This document shows positions 32,391-40,934 of a stretch of 40,962 nt of DNA, in pieces; within the stretch, counting starts at the first letter, position 1; each line of letters begins with the position of its first letter. Source of the stretch: DATMXT01 sp035560415 (lineage in GTDB: Bacteria > Bacillota > Clostridia > Oscillospirales > Feifaniaceae); contig DATMZG010000074.1 in assembly GCA_035560415.1 (NCBI GenBank), positions 1-40,962 of the forward strand, read 5' to 3'. A program made the position numbers and the translations under genes. The notes beneath the pieces are model-generated. The model was not told the DNA's origin and ran no database searches. It was given only the letters and a program-made list of their open reading frames with translations.

Positions 32391-33326
32391 ATGCCTCTTG
32401 TCACAACAACCGAGATGTTCAGGGCGGCCTATGCCGGCGGGTACGCCATCGGCGCCTTCAACGTCAACAACATGGAGATCGTGCAGGGCATCACCGAGGC
32501 CGCGATGCAGGAGCGGTCGCCTCTCATTCTCCAGGTTTCGGCCGGAGCCAGGAAATACGCAAAGCACGTCTACCTCATGAAGCTCGTGGAGGCGGCCATA
32601 GAGGACACCGGCCTGCCCATTGCGCTTCACCTCGACCACGGCGACAGCTTTGAGCTCTGCAAGTCCTGCATTGAGGGCGGCTTTTCCTCCGTGATGATAG
32701 ACGGCTCCAAGTACGCCTTTGACGAAAATGTCGCCCTGACAAAACAGGTGGTGGACTACGCCCACGCCAAGGGCGTCGTCGTCGAGGGGGAGCTCGGGCG
32801 GCTTGCCGGCGTCGAGGACGCAGTGAATGTCTCGGCCGAGAACTCATCTTACACCGACCCCGCGCAGGTCGAGGAGTTTGTGAGCCGCACCGGCGTCGAC
32901 TCCCTGGCCATCGCCATCGGCACCAGCCACGGCGCTTTCAAGTTCAAGCCCGGCACCAAGCCGCAGCTGCGCTTTGACATCCTCGAGGAGGTCGGCCGCA
33001 GGCTGCCCGGCTTCCCGATTGTGCTGCACGGCGCATCGTCCGTCATGCAGGAGTACGTCAAAATGGTCAATGAGAACGGCGGGGCCATGCCGGGCGCCAT
33101 CGGCGTGCCGGAGGACATGCTGCGCAAGGCCGCCTCAATGGCGGTCTGCAAAATCAACATCGACTCAGACCTGCGCCTCGCCATGACCGCTTCGGTGCGC
33201 AGGCACTTGGCGGAGCATCCCGACCACTTTGACCCGAGACAATATCTGACGCCGGCCCGCGACGCCATCCGCGAAGTGGTCGCCCACAAGCTGCGCGAAG
33301 TGCTGGGCTGCGCCAATACGCTGTGA
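32391..33326 (+). CDS. fba: class II fructose-bisphosphate aldolase family protein
   Basis: This 311-residue zinc aldolase cleaves fructose-1,6-bisphosphate to two triose phosphates, or acts on a related ketose bisphosphate. Visible signatures are YAIGAFNVNNMEIVQG near the start, HLDHGDSFE with Asp82 and zinc ligand His83, VVVEGELGRLAGVED, AIAIGTSHGAFKF with the second ligand, and PIVLHGASSV with the third. ATG 32391 is chosen because AAAGGAGCAAGG precedes it; the upstream TTG is part of that site. It carries a MPGAIGVPEDMLRKA insert seen in the Fba/KbaY group. It follows a transporter operon, but the function looks like central glycolysis. Substrate specificity (Fba, GatY or KbaY) cannot be fixed by eye. 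Confidence 0.88.
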   Translation: MPLVTTTEMFRAAYAGGYAIGAFNVNNMEIVQGITEAAMQERSPLILQVSAGARKYAKHVYLMKLVEAAIEDTGLPIALHLDHGDSFELCKSCIEGGFSSVMIDGSKYAFDENVALTKQVVDYAHAKGVVVEGELGRLAGVEDAVNVSAENSSYTDPAQVEEFVSRTGVDSLAIAIGTSHGAFKFKPGTKPQLRFDILEEVGRRLPGFPIVLHGASSVMQEYVKMVNENGGAMPGAIGVPEDMLRKAASMAVCKINIDSDLRLAMTASVRRHLAEHPDHFDPRQYLTPARDAIREVVAHKLREVLGCANTL

Positions 33327-33392
33327 GAAAAGCGGCGAGTGTTATAAGCCTTTGATTGCGCAAAATCAATGCGCATAAGCAACACTACTACA

Positions 33393-33422
33393 TATGGGCC
33401 GCGGACTATGCCGCGGCCCATA
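33393..33422. terminator. hairpin downstream of fba, possible weak terminator
   Basis: The arms 33393-33404 and 33411-33422 make a 12-bp GC-rich stem with a 6-nt loop, but no T-run follows. A weaker nested hairpin (33338-33343 with 33381-33386, inner 33352-33357 with 33364-33369) lies just before it. They may protect the 3' end or terminate inefficiently. Confidence 0.5.
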
Positions 33423-33509
33423 ATATCGTCACATTGCGCAAGTTTTGAACATTATTTTGTCAAACTTTGTGGGCTTGTGTCAATTGAAAATAAAGCCGTA
33501 ATCGAGTAG

Positions 33510-33515
33510 TATAAT
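33510..33515 (+). promoter_or_regulatory. xpt: -10 element of probable xpt promoter
   Basis: A perfect TATAAT lies 43 nt before the xpt start. The nearest -35-like TTGAAA (33484-33489) is 20 nt upstream, longer than ideal. No purine riboswitch is recognisable between it and the gene. Confidence 0.5.
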
Positions 33516-33557
33516 AGCATCATGTCATTCTTTTGACTGGATTGGCGGCGATGAAGC

Positions 33558-34130
33558 TTGAAACTACTTGAAGAGCGCATTTTGAAAGACGGCATTGTCT
33601 TGCCCGGCAACATTTTGCGAGTGGACAGTTTTTTGAATCATCAGATGGACATAGGGCTCTTCAATGAGCTCGGCAGGGAATTTGCAAGCATTTTTAGGGA
33701 CTGCGCCGTAAATAAGGTACTTACTATCGAAGCATCCGGGATAGGAGTAGCCTGCATCACGGCGCAGTATTTTTCTTGTCCGGTCGTCTTTGCCAAAAAG
33801 CACCGGACAAGCAATATTCCGGGCGAGGTCTATAAGAGCAGCGCCGTCTCCTACACCCATGAGACGACTTATGACATCGCGGTGTCAAAGCGCTTCCTCA
33901 GTCCCTCGGACAAGGTGCTCATCATCGACGATTTTCTGGCCCACGGAAACGCCGTTTTGGCGCTGGCCGACATTGTGCGGCAGTCGGGCGCGGAGCTTGT
34001 CGGGGTGGGCATCGTCATTGAGAAGGCGTTTCAGAAGGGCGGGGCGCTGCTGCGGGAGCAGGGAATCCGGGTGGAGTCCCTGGCCAGAGTCGCCTCAATG
34101 GACGGGGGCTGCGTTCAGTTTTGCGGGTGA
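33558..34130 (+). CDS. xpt: xanthine phosphoribosyltransferase
   Basis: This 190-residue salvage enzyme joins xanthine and PRPP to make XMP. The N-terminus MKLLEERILKDGIVLPGNILRVDSFLNHQMD is the Xpt opening, VDSFLNHQ being characteristic. EASGIGVACITAQYF and the PRPP loop VLIIDDFLAHGNAVLALADI follow. The TTG start at 33558 gives exactly the family N-terminus; an ATG at 33551 is in another frame and stops after six codons. The ribosome-binding site is poor (GGCGG). It sits before a BMP-type nucleoside transporter operon, so uptake and salvage of purines are encoded together. Confidence 0.93.
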   Translation: MKLLEERILKDGIVLPGNILRVDSFLNHQMDIGLFNELGREFASIFRDCAVNKVLTIEASGIGVACITAQYFSCPVVFAKKHRTSNIPGEVYKSSAVSYTHETTYDIAVSKRFLSPSDKVLIIDDFLAHGNAVLALADIVRQSGAELVGVGIVIEKAFQKGGALLREQGIRVESLARVASMDGGCVQFCG

Positions 34131-34151
34131 GGACATGTTTAGACCATGCGG

Positions 34152-34173
34152 TATAAAGGGAATACCCTTTATA
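34152..34173. promoter_or_regulatory. palindromic hairpin upstream of the BMP lipoprotein gene
   Basis: TATAAAGGG and CCCTTTATA form a perfect 9-bp dyad around AATA. It lies between xpt and the lipoprotein start at 34211. It may be an operator or an mRNA hairpin; it lacks a T-run. Confidence 0.5.
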
Positions 34174-34210
34174 TACATATACTCAAGTTGAAAGGTTGGA
34201 GGAAAGTAAC

Positions 34211-35353
34211 ATGAAGAAGTATCTTGCGCTGCTGCTCGCCGTGGCCATGCTGTTTACGCTTGCCGCGGGATGCTCACAAAAGGAAGAGCCGGCTCCGGAG
34301 AACCCCGAGACCACGCCCGAAACCCCTGAGACCACCGGTCTGTTCCCGGCCGTCCCCAAGGAAGAGCTTAAAATCGGCGTCATCCACATCTCGGATCCCG
34401 CCGAAGGTTCCGGCTACACCTACACCCACGACCAGGGCATCGTCAAAGCCTGCGAGGCGCTTGGCGTAGACGAGAGCCAGATCATCCGCAAGAACAACAT
34501 CGCCGACGACAACGCCACCGCCATTGAGAACGCCATGCTCGAGTGCATCGAGGAAGGCTGCCAGATCATCTTCGCGACCAGCTGGGGCTACATGAACTAC
34601 TGCGAAGCCCTCGCCGAGGAGTATCCGGACGTCATCTTCTCGCACGGCACCGGCTACAAGTCGAACGGCGCCAACTTCAACAACTACTTCGGCCGCATTT
34701 ATCAGGCCCGCTACCTCTCCGGCATCGCCGCCGGCCTCAAGACCAAGACGGGCAAAATCGGCTACGTCGCCGCCTGGGGCACCGACAACGGCGAAGTCAC
34801 GAGCGGACTCGACGCCTTTGCCATGGGCGCCTACTCGGTCAACCCCGACAGCAAAGTCTATGTGAAAGTCACGAACAGCTGGTTTTCGCCTGAGGCTGAA
34901 GGTCAGGCCGCACAGGCCCTCATCGACATGGGCTGCGACGTCATCGGCCAGCACTGCGACACCCCCAACCCGCAGCTTGCCGCCGAGCGCGCCGGCGTCT
35001 TCGGTGTCGGCTACAACTCCGACATGTCCAAGGACGCCCCGAACGCCGTGCTGACCTCCGCCATCTGGCACTGGGACGTCTACTACAAGTGGGCCATCGA
35101 GAACGTCATCAATGGCACCTGGACCGGCGAAAACTACTACGGCGGCCTGGCCGAGGGCTTTATCGGCCTTGCCGACCTCTCCGCGCTCTGTGAAGCGGGC
35201 ACCGCCGAGGCCATTGAGACCGCCAAAGACAAGATCGTCTCGGGCGAGTGGGATGTGTTTGACGGTGAAATCGAAGCCAATGACGGCACGATGAAGACCA
35301 GCGCCACCTACTCCGACGTCAACTGGTATTTCAAGAACGTTGTGGCCGAGTAA
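34211..35353 (+). CDS. BMP family ABC transporter substrate-binding lipoprotein
   Basis: The 380-residue protein has a lipoprotein signal peptide with LAAGC (Cys21), a Pro/Glu/Thr-rich linker, and a BMP/PnrA-type binding domain: KIGVIHISDPAEGSGYTYTHDQG, FATSWGYMNYCEALAEEYPDV, FGRIYQARYLSGIAAGLKTK, DVIGQHCDTPNPQLAAE. PnrA relatives bind purine nucleosides. With the adjacent double ATPase and two permeases, nucleoside or purine uptake is the best reading. ATG 34211 has TTGGAGGAAAG just upstream; the in-frame TTG at 34196 is within it. Codons are strongly biased to C, as expected for an abundant protein. A GC-rich hairpin separates it from the ATPase gene. Confidence 0.92.
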   Translation: MKKYLALLLAVAMLFTLAAGCSQKEEPAPENPETTPETPETTGLFPAVPKEELKIGVIHISDPAEGSGYTYTHDQGIVKACEALGVDESQIIRKNNIADDNATAIENAMLECIEEGCQIIFATSWGYMNYCEALAEEYPDVIFSHGTGYKSNGANFNNYFGRIYQARYLSGIAAGLKTKTGKIGYVAAWGTDNGEVTSGLDAFAMGAYSVNPDSKVYVKVTNSWFSPEAEGQAAQALIDMGCDVIGQHCDTPNPQLAAERAGVFGVGYNSDMSKDAPNAVLTSAIWHWDVYYKWAIENVINGTWTGENYYGGLAEGFIGLADLSALCEAGTAEAIETAKDKIVSGEWDVFDGEIEANDGTMKTSATYSDVNWYFKNVVAE

Positions 35354-35372
35354 TTCTTGGCTGCCTGACGGA

Positions 35373-35396
35373 CGGCCCTCCCACGGGGGAGGGCCG
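35373..35396 (+). terminator. intercistronic hairpin (attenuating or mRNA-stabilising)
   Basis: The arms 35373-35382 and 35387-35396 form a perfect 10-bp GC-rich stem with an ACGG loop and no T-run. Placed between the binding-protein and ATPase genes, it would favour higher levels of the upstream message. Confidence 0.6.
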
Positions 35397-35423
35397 CCCG
35401 TATTTCCTTGTGGAGGGTGAAGC

Positions 35424-36938
35424 GTGGAAAAGTACGCGATTGAGTGCCGCAAAATCACCAAGACCTTCGGCCCCGTCGTGGCAAACGACGAGGTCGATTT
35501 GTCGGTTAAATACGGGGAAATCCTCGCGCTGCTCGGTGAAAACGGCTCGGGCAAGACGACGCTCATGAACATGCTGTCGGGCATCTATCACCCCGACGGG
35601 GGAGAGATTTACGTTGGGGGAGAGCCGGCCCACATCGGCTCGCCCATCGACGCCATGGGTCTTGGCATCGGCATGATTCACCAGCACTTCAAGCTGGTTG
35701 AAATTTTCACGGCCATGGACAACATCGTGCTGGGCGCGGGAAAAAAACGCGTAAAGCCCCGTGAGCTCGCCGCCGAGATTGAGGGCATCTGCAAGGCGAG
35801 CGGCCTTGAAATTGACCCCTGGAAGCGGGTTTGCGACATGTCGGTCAGCGAAAAACAGACGGTTGAGATTTTGAAAATGCTCTACCGCGGCGCTCAGATT
35901 TTAATTCTGGACGAGCCGACCGCCGTTTTGACGCCGCAGGAGACCGCAAAGCTCTTCACCATTTTGCGGCGCATGAAAGCCAACGGCTGCGCCGTCATCA
36001 TTATCACGCACAAATTAAATGAAGTCATTGAGCTCAGTGACCGGGTGGCCATTTTGCGCAAGGGCAGGTCGGTGGGCACCGTGAAGACGGCCGAGACCGA
36101 CCTCATGCAGCTGACCGAGCTCATGGTGGGCCGGCCTGTCAGCCTTGAAATCGAGCGGCCGAAGCCCGTGGAGCCAAAAGTGATTTTAAATGTCGTCGAC
36201 CTGACCGTCATTCGCCCCGACGGGACAAAGGCCATTGACGACGTGTCCTTCTCCATTCGCACCGGAGAGATTTTAGGGGTGGCCGGAATTGCCGGCAGCG
36301 GCCAGAAGGAGCTCTGCGAGGCCATTGCGGGGCTGACTAAGGCCAGTAAAGGCGCGGCCCTTTACAAGAAGGAAAACCTGCTCGGCAAGACGCCGGCCGA
36401 AATTATCGGGCTTGGCATCAGCATGAGCTTTGTGCCGGAGGACCGGCTTGGCATGGGCCTCGTGTCCGGCATGGGCATGGTGGACAACATGCTGCTCAAA
36501 ACCTACAGGGAAAACAAGGGGCCCTTCATTGACCGGGGGCCGGCAAAAGCGCTGGCCGAGTCGCTTGTGGACAAGCTTGGCATCGTCACGCCGGGCGTCG
36601 AAGTGCCCGTCCGGCTGCTGTCGGGCGGCAATGTGCAAAAAGTGCTGCTCGGCCGCGAAATCGAGTCGGGCCCAGACCTGCTCATCACGGCCTACCCGGT
36701 GCGGGGGCTTGACATCAATTCGTCGAGTACGGTCTACGACCTCTTAAACGAGCAAAAAGGCAGGGGCGTGGCCGTCATGTATATCGGCGAGGACCTCGAC
36801 GTACTGCTCGAGCTGTCCGACCGCATCATGGTGCTCTGCCACGGGCGGGTCACCGGCATTGCGGACGCCAAAACGGTCACGAAGGAGCAAATCGGGCTCA
36901 TGATGACCGGGACGACCTATGAGGAGGTGTCGGCGTGA
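35424..36938 (+). CDS. BMP-type ABC transporter ATPase, two nucleotide-binding domains
   Basis: This 504-residue protein of the RbsA/YufO type has two ABC domains. Domain 1 has Walker A GENGSGKTT, Walker B ILILDEPTAVLTPQE and H-loop IITHKLNEV, but a poor signature (SVSEKQTVEI in place of SVGxxQ). Domain 2 has a degenerate Walker A (GIAGSGQKEL, no Lys-Thr), a good signature LLSGGNVQKVLLGRE and an altered Walker B (LLITAYPVRGLD). One composite ATP site should therefore be competent and the other weak, an asymmetry known in this family. The GTG start at 35424 follows GGAGGGTGAAGC. Its stop overlaps the first permease start. Confidence 0.9.
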   Translation: MEKYAIECRKITKTFGPVVANDEVDLSVKYGEILALLGENGSGKTTLMNMLSGIYHPDGGEIYVGGEPAHIGSPIDAMGLGIGMIHQHFKLVEIFTAMDNIVLGAGKKRVKPRELAAEIEGICKASGLEIDPWKRVCDMSVSEKQTVEILKMLYRGAQILILDEPTAVLTPQETAKLFTILRRMKANGCAVIIITHKLNEVIELSDRVAILRKGRSVGTVKTAETDLMQLTELMVGRPVSLEIERPKPVEPKVILNVVDLTVIRPDGTKAIDDVSFSIRTGEILGVAGIAGSGQKELCEAIAGLTKASKGAALYKKENLLGKTPAEIIGLGISMSFVPEDRLGMGLVSGMGMVDNMLLKTYRENKGPFIDRGPAKALAESLVDKLGIVTPGVEVPVRLLSGGNVQKVLLGREIESGPDLLITAYPVRGLDINSSSTVYDLLNEQKGRGVAVMYIGEDLDVLLELSDRIMVLCHGRVTGIADAKTVTKEQIGLMMTGTTYEEVSA

Positions 36939-38017
36939 AGAAAATGCACGACGCCCCGGTGCGCATTATAAGGCGGGCCGAGCTTCCGGCGCGCACCGCC
37001 ACCATGCTGCGGTTTGCGGCGCTGGCGCTCTCCCTCTGTGTCGGCGGGCTCTTCATATTGTCTTTGGGGCAGAGCCCCGCCGCCATCTACGGCACGATTA
37101 TCAGCGGCGCTTTTCGCAGCAAGCTGGCAATTTCCGGCACCGTCAAGCTCATGGTCCCCATGCTCATCGCGTCGCTCGCAGTGACAATGGCCTTCAAAAT
37201 GCACTTCTGGAACATCGGGGCCGAGGGCCAGATCACAATGGGGGCGGCCTTCGCCAGCTATTTCGCCCTCTACCACGACGGGTGGAACCACTGGCTGCTC
37301 ATTTTGGTCATGCTGACAGCCGGGGTGCTCGGCGGCGGGCTGTGGGGGCTGATTCCGGCCTGGTTTAAGACCCGGTTTGGCACAAACGAAACGCTGTTCA
37401 CCCTCATGCTCAACTACATTGCGCAGTACATCGTCAAATACCTGCGCGACGGCCCCTGGATGGACCCCGAGCTCCAGGGCTACACGGCCATCGCGCGGTT
37501 TTCCAAAAACGCGACACTCGACAAGGTGTTCGGCGTTCACTTCGGGTGGCTCATCGCGCTCGCCCTCCTTGCGGCGGTCTATGTCTATCTCAGATACACC
37601 AAGCAGGGGTACGAGATCGCGGTGGTCGGCGAGAGCCAGGACACGGCGCGGTATGCCGGCATGAACGTCAAAAAAATCATGCTGCGCACCATGTTTTTGT
37701 CGGGCGCCGTCGCGGGGCTCTGCGGCATGATTCAGGCGACGGGGGCCGACATCACGCTGACTCCGTCGGTGGCGGGCGGCGTCGGGTTTACGGCCATCAT
37801 CATCGCGTGGCTGGGCAGGCTCCAGCCCAGGGCCATCTTTGTCATCACCTTTTTGTTTGCCGTCCTCGAGAAGGGCAGCAGCGTCGTGCAGTCGACTTAC
37901 GGCATCTCGACCAACTGCGCCGACGTGTTGCAGGGCATCATTTTGTTCTTTGTGCTGGGGTGCGAGTTTTTTGTCAACTACCGGTTTGTCTTTGGCAGGG
38001 GAGGGAATGGGAAATGA
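36935..38017 (+). CDS. ABC transporter permease, BMP/nucleoside type, subunit 1
   Basis: This 360-residue membrane protein of the BPD_transp_2 family has about 9-10 hydrophobic segments. It contains KMHFWNIGAEGQITMGAAFASY, typical of the YufP/NupP-like permeases, and KQGYEIAVVGESQDTARYAGMNVKK, the cytoplasmic coupling segment. The GTG start overlaps the ATPase TGA by 4 nt, and its end overlaps the next permease by 4 nt. Together with subunit 2 it would form the pathway for a nucleoside delivered by the BMP lipoprotein. The precise substrate is inferred from family and the neighbouring xpt. Confidence 0.9.
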   Translation: MKKMHDAPVRIIRRAELPARTATMLRFAALALSLCVGGLFILSLGQSPAAIYGTIISGAFRSKLAISGTVKLMVPMLIASLAVTMAFKMHFWNIGAEGQITMGAAFASYFALYHDGWNHWLLILVMLTAGVLGGGLWGLIPAWFKTRFGTNETLFTLMLNYIAQYIVKYLRDGPWMDPELQGYTAIARFSKNATLDKVFGVHFGWLIALALLAAVYVYLRYTKQGYEIAVVGESQDTARYAGMNVKKIMLRTMFLSGAVAGLCGMIQATGADITLTPSVAGGVGFTAIIIAWLGRLQPRAIFVITFLFAVLEKGSSVVQSTYGISTNCADVLQGIILFFVLGCEFFVNYRFVFGRGGNGK

Positions 38018-38970
38018 ACGCCGTCATCAAGTTTTTAGTCGCCGCCGTCATCGCCGGCACGCCCCTGCTGCTGGGCACCGTGGGCGAGATCATCTGCGAG
38101 AAGGCGGGGCACCTCAACTTGGGCGTCGAGGGCATCATGTCAATTGGGGCTTGCGCCGGCTTCATGTGGGGCTATATGTACGACAGCTTCTGGATTGCGC
38201 TTGCGGCGGCGTTCTTAGGCGGCGTGCTGTCGAGCCTCATTTACGCGGTGCTGACAGTCACTTTCATGGCCAACCAGAACGTGACGGGGCTGACCCTGAC
38301 CATTTTCGGCGTCGGGCTCTCCAACCTCATCGGCGTCTATATGCTGGGCAAGTCGCCCACCGGCACACTGAAGCTTCCGGCCGGCATCACGGCCGCCATC
38401 GGCAACATTCACATCGAAGGGCTCTCGGACCTGCCGGTCGCGGGGGAGCTGCTGTTCTCCTACAATCCCTTTGTCTACCTCGCCATCGCAATCGCAATTG
38501 CGGCCGGCGTCTATCTATACAGGACAAAACTGGGGCTTGAGGTGCAGGCGGTCGGCGAAAACCCGGCCGCGGCAGACGCCGCCGGCATTCCGGTCACGAG
38601 GCTCAAATATCTCAACATCATGCTGGGCGGCGGCATCTGCGGGCTGGGCGGCGCCTACTGCGCCATGATCATCAACGGCGGCGTCTGGATTTCCGACAAC
38701 GTCGGCGGGCTCGGGTGGATTTCGGTGGCGCTGGTCATCTTCGCGGCCTGGAAGCCGTGGGTCGCCATCGGCGGCTCCTTTGTCTTCGGCATGATGCGGG
38801 TGCTCAAGTTCTACATCCCCAAAAGCGTCTTTGCCCCGCCCGCCGCCCTCTACGACATGCTGCCTTTCCTTGTGACCGCACTCGTGCTGGTCCTGACCTC
38901 CATGCGAAAGACCGGCCGGCTGCACATCCCGGAGGGGCTGGGCGTCAATTATTTCCGAGAGGACCGGTGA
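38014..38970 (+). CDS. ABC transporter permease, BMP/nucleoside type, subunit 2
   Basis: This 318-residue permease has ICEKAGHLNLGVEGIMSIGACAG near the N-terminus and TKLGLEVQAVGENPAAADAAGI as the coupling loop, both typical of the second permease of BMP-type importers (YufQ-like). ATG 38014 overlaps the upstream TGA. It is the last gene of the transporter operon. No hairpin terminator is visible directly after it; the rpsB promoter follows about 50 nt later. Confidence 0.9.
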   Translation: MNAVIKFLVAAVIAGTPLLLGTVGEIICEKAGHLNLGVEGIMSIGACAGFMWGYMYDSFWIALAAAFLGGVLSSLIYAVLTVTFMANQNVTGLTLTIFGVGLSNLIGVYMLGKSPTGTLKLPAGITAAIGNIHIEGLSDLPVAGELLFSYNPFVYLAIAIAIAAGVYLYRTKLGLEVQAVGENPAAADAAGIPVTRLKYLNIMLGGGICGLGGAYCAMIINGGVWISDNVGGLGWISVALVIFAAWKPWVAIGGSFVFGMMRVLKFYIPKSVFAPPAALYDMLPFLVTALVLVLTSMRKTGRLHIPEGLGVNYFREDR

Positions 38971-39019
38971 CAAGCGGGTATATGCGGTCATAATAATGGG
39001 GAATCATGTAAAACAGCAC

Positions 39020-39048
39020 TTGCAATTTTCCGGCATCTGTGCTACAAT
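39020..39048 (+). promoter_or_regulatory. rpsB: promoter of the rpsB-tsf operon
   Basis: TTGCAA (39020-39025) and TACAAT (39043-39048) are separated by 17 nt. Transcription would begin about 120 nt before rpsB. Confidence 0.75.
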
Positions 39049-39055
39049 ATTCAAG

Positions 39056-39140
39056 CTGCATAAATGCGGCAAAAATTATTTCACACACTCCGCAAGCTGC
39101 GTCATGGTGCCGGTGCACCCGGTTTGCCGCCGCAATGAAC
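39056..39140 (+). promoter_or_regulatory. structured rpsB leader
   Basis: TGCGGCAAA (39065-39073) can pair with the TTTGCC..GCA segment at 39123-39134, enclosing a smaller GGTGC/GCACC hairpin. Such a leader before rpsB fits autogenous control by ribosomal protein S2, known in other bacteria. The consensus was not checked. Confidence 0.4.
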
Positions 39141-39174
39141 GGGGTGGAGGAAAAACCTACAGGAGGAAAAATCT

Positions 39175-39903
39175 ATGGCAGTCGTATCCATGAAGCAGCT
39201 CCTCGAGTCCGGCGTCCACTTCGGACACCAGACGAGGCGCTGGAACCCCAAAATGGCTCCCTACATTTTTACGGAGCGCAACGGCATCTATATCATCGAT
39301 CTCCAGAAGACGGTCCGCAAAATTGACGAGGCCTACAATTTCGTCAAGGAGCTGGCCGGCAGCGGCGGCACAATTCTGTTCGTCGGAACCAAAAAGCAGG
39401 CCATGGACTCCATCAAGGAGGAGGCCGAGCGGGTCGGCATGTACTATGTCAACGCCAGATGGCTTGGCGGCATGCTGACCAACTTCAAGACCATTCGCAA
39501 GCGCATTGACCGGCTGTCCCAGCTGCGCAAAATGGAGACCGACGGCACTTTCGACGTGCTGCCCAAGAAGGAAGTCATCAAGCTCAACGGCGAAATCGAG
39601 AAGCTCGAAAAGTTTCTCGGCGGCATCAAAACGATGTCGAAGCTCCCCTCGGCCCTCTTCGTCGTCGACCCGCGCAAAGAGCGCATTGCCATTTCCGAGG
39701 CCCGCAGTCTCGGCATCCCGATTGTGGCCATTGTCGACACCAACTGCGACCCCGATGAGATCGACTATATCATTCCCGGCAACGACGACGCGATTCGCGC
39801 AGTCAAGCTGATCACCAGCGTCATTGCCGACGCCGTGATTGAGGCCAAGCAGGGCGAGCAGTTCGAGCTCGAAGAGGATAAGGACGAAACAGAGGCTATA
39901 TAA
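39175..39903 (+). CDS. rpsB: 30S ribosomal protein S2
   Basis: This 242-residue protein starts MAVVSMKQLLESGVHFGHQTRRWNPKM, the invariant S2 opening. It continues with YIIDLQKT, GTILFVGTKKQA, VNARWLGGMLTNF, FVVDPRKERIAISEA and IPIVAIVDTNCDPD. It belongs to the small ribosomal subunit and helps anchor S1 or the platform region. A strong ACAGGAGGAAAA site precedes the ATG. The acidic C-terminus (FELEEDKDETEAI) is normal. The rpsB-tsf order is the widely conserved one. Confidence 0.98.
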   Translation: MAVVSMKQLLESGVHFGHQTRRWNPKMAPYIFTERNGIYIIDLQKTVRKIDEAYNFVKELAGSGGTILFVGTKKQAMDSIKEEAERVGMYYVNARWLGGMLTNFKTIRKRIDRLSQLRKMETDGTFDVLPKKEVIKLNGEIEKLEKFLGGIKTMSKLPSALFVVDPRKERIAISEARSLGIPIVAIVDTNCDPDEIDYIIPGNDDAIRAVKLITSVIADAVIEAKQGEQFELEEDKDETEAI

Positions 39904-39921
39904 GGTCAGGAGGGAAATATC

Positions 39922-40827
39922 ATGGCATTTACAGCAAAAGACGTCGCAGCCCTTCGCGAGAAGACCGGCTGCGGAATGATGGATTGCAAAAAGGCGCTCA
40001 CCGAGACCGACGGAGATATGGATAAGGCCATTGAGTACCTGCGTGAAAAAGGCCTTTCGGCCGCCGCCAAAAAGGCCGGCCGCATCGCCGCCGAGGGCAT
40101 TGTCTCGGCAGTTGTCGAGGGCGGCAAGGGCGTTCTGGTCGAAGTGAACTCCGAGACCGACTTCGTCGCCAAAAACGCCGACTTCCAGGCCTTTGTGACC
40201 GGGTGCGGCAAAGCGGCCCTCGCCTCCGGCGCCAAAACCGTCGAGGAGCTTTTAGCCGCCAAGTACGACGGCAAGTTCACGGTGGAAGAGATGCTGCGGG
40301 AGAAGATTCTCACGATTGGCGAGAACCTCAAGCTGCGCCGCTTCACGGTGTACGAGGGCGTCATCGAGACCTATATCCACGGCGGCGGGCGCATCGGCGT
40401 CATGGTCCGGTTTGAGACCGACTGCGCCGGCAAGGACGGCTTTACCGAGTACGCCAAGGACATCTGCATGCAGATTGCGGCGGCAAACCCGAGTTTCCTC
40501 GACAAGGCCTCAGTTCCGGCTGACGTGCTTGAGGAGGAGAAGAAAATTCTCACGGCGCAGGCCATCAACGAGGGCAAGCCGGCCGCCATCGCCGAAAAGA
40601 TGGTCATGGGCCGCATCGGCAAGTTCTACAAGGACAGCTGCCTCTTAGAGCAGCCCTTCGTAAAGGACGCCGACAAGACGGTTGCGCAGTACACCGCCGA
40701 GACGGCCAAGGCGCTGGGCGGCTCCATTAAAGTGGCCGAGTTTGTCCGCTACGAAAAGGGCGAGGGCATTGCGAAGAAAGAAGAAGACTTCGCGGCCGAA
40801 ATCGCCAAAATGACCGGCAACAAGTAA
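39922..40827 (+). CDS. tsf: translation elongation factor Ts
   Basis: This 301-residue nucleotide exchange factor for EF-Tu begins MAFTAKDVAALREKTGCGMMDCKKALTE, the UBA-like domain with the conserved TGxGMMDCK. VLVEVNSETDFVAKN marks the core domain that inserts into EF-Tu. The second half carries the usual dimerisation/coiled region and a C-terminal module (QYTAETAKALGGSIKVAEFVRYE). It is cotranscribed with rpsB, 18 nt downstream, with AGGAGGG before the ATG. A terminator follows. Confidence 0.98.
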   Translation: MAFTAKDVAALREKTGCGMMDCKKALTETDGDMDKAIEYLREKGLSAAAKKAGRIAAEGIVSAVVEGGKGVLVEVNSETDFVAKNADFQAFVTGCGKAALASGAKTVEELLAAKYDGKFTVEEMLREKILTIGENLKLRRFTVYEGVIETYIHGGGRIGVMVRFETDCAGKDGFTEYAKDICMQIAAANPSFLDKASVPADVLEEEKKILTAQAINEGKPAAIAEKMVMGRIGKFYKDSCLLEQPFVKDADKTVAQYTAETAKALGGSIKVAEFVRYEKGEGIAKKEEDFAAEIAKMTGNK

Positions 40828-40842
40828 ATTTGCGCTGTTTTC

Positions 40843-40874
40843 AGTGGCGCGGCAGCATGCCGCGCCACTTTTCT
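40843..40874 (+). terminator. rho-independent terminator after tsf
   Basis: The arms 40843-40853 and 40859-40869 (AGTGGCGCGGC / GCCGCGCCACT) are perfect, with an AGCAT loop and a short TTTTCT. Confidence 0.9.
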
Positions 40875-40934
40875 AAGAAAAGTCCGAAAAGGGACGCGCC
40901 GCACAGGATTTTCTGGCCGCCCATGCGTTTTTCG

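Noticed and set aside
34274..35584. 436-codon minus-strand frame opposite the BMP lipoprotein
   Set aside because: It is rich in Gly, Val, Asp and Ala because of C-biased codons on the opposite strand, which is typical of a shadow frame.
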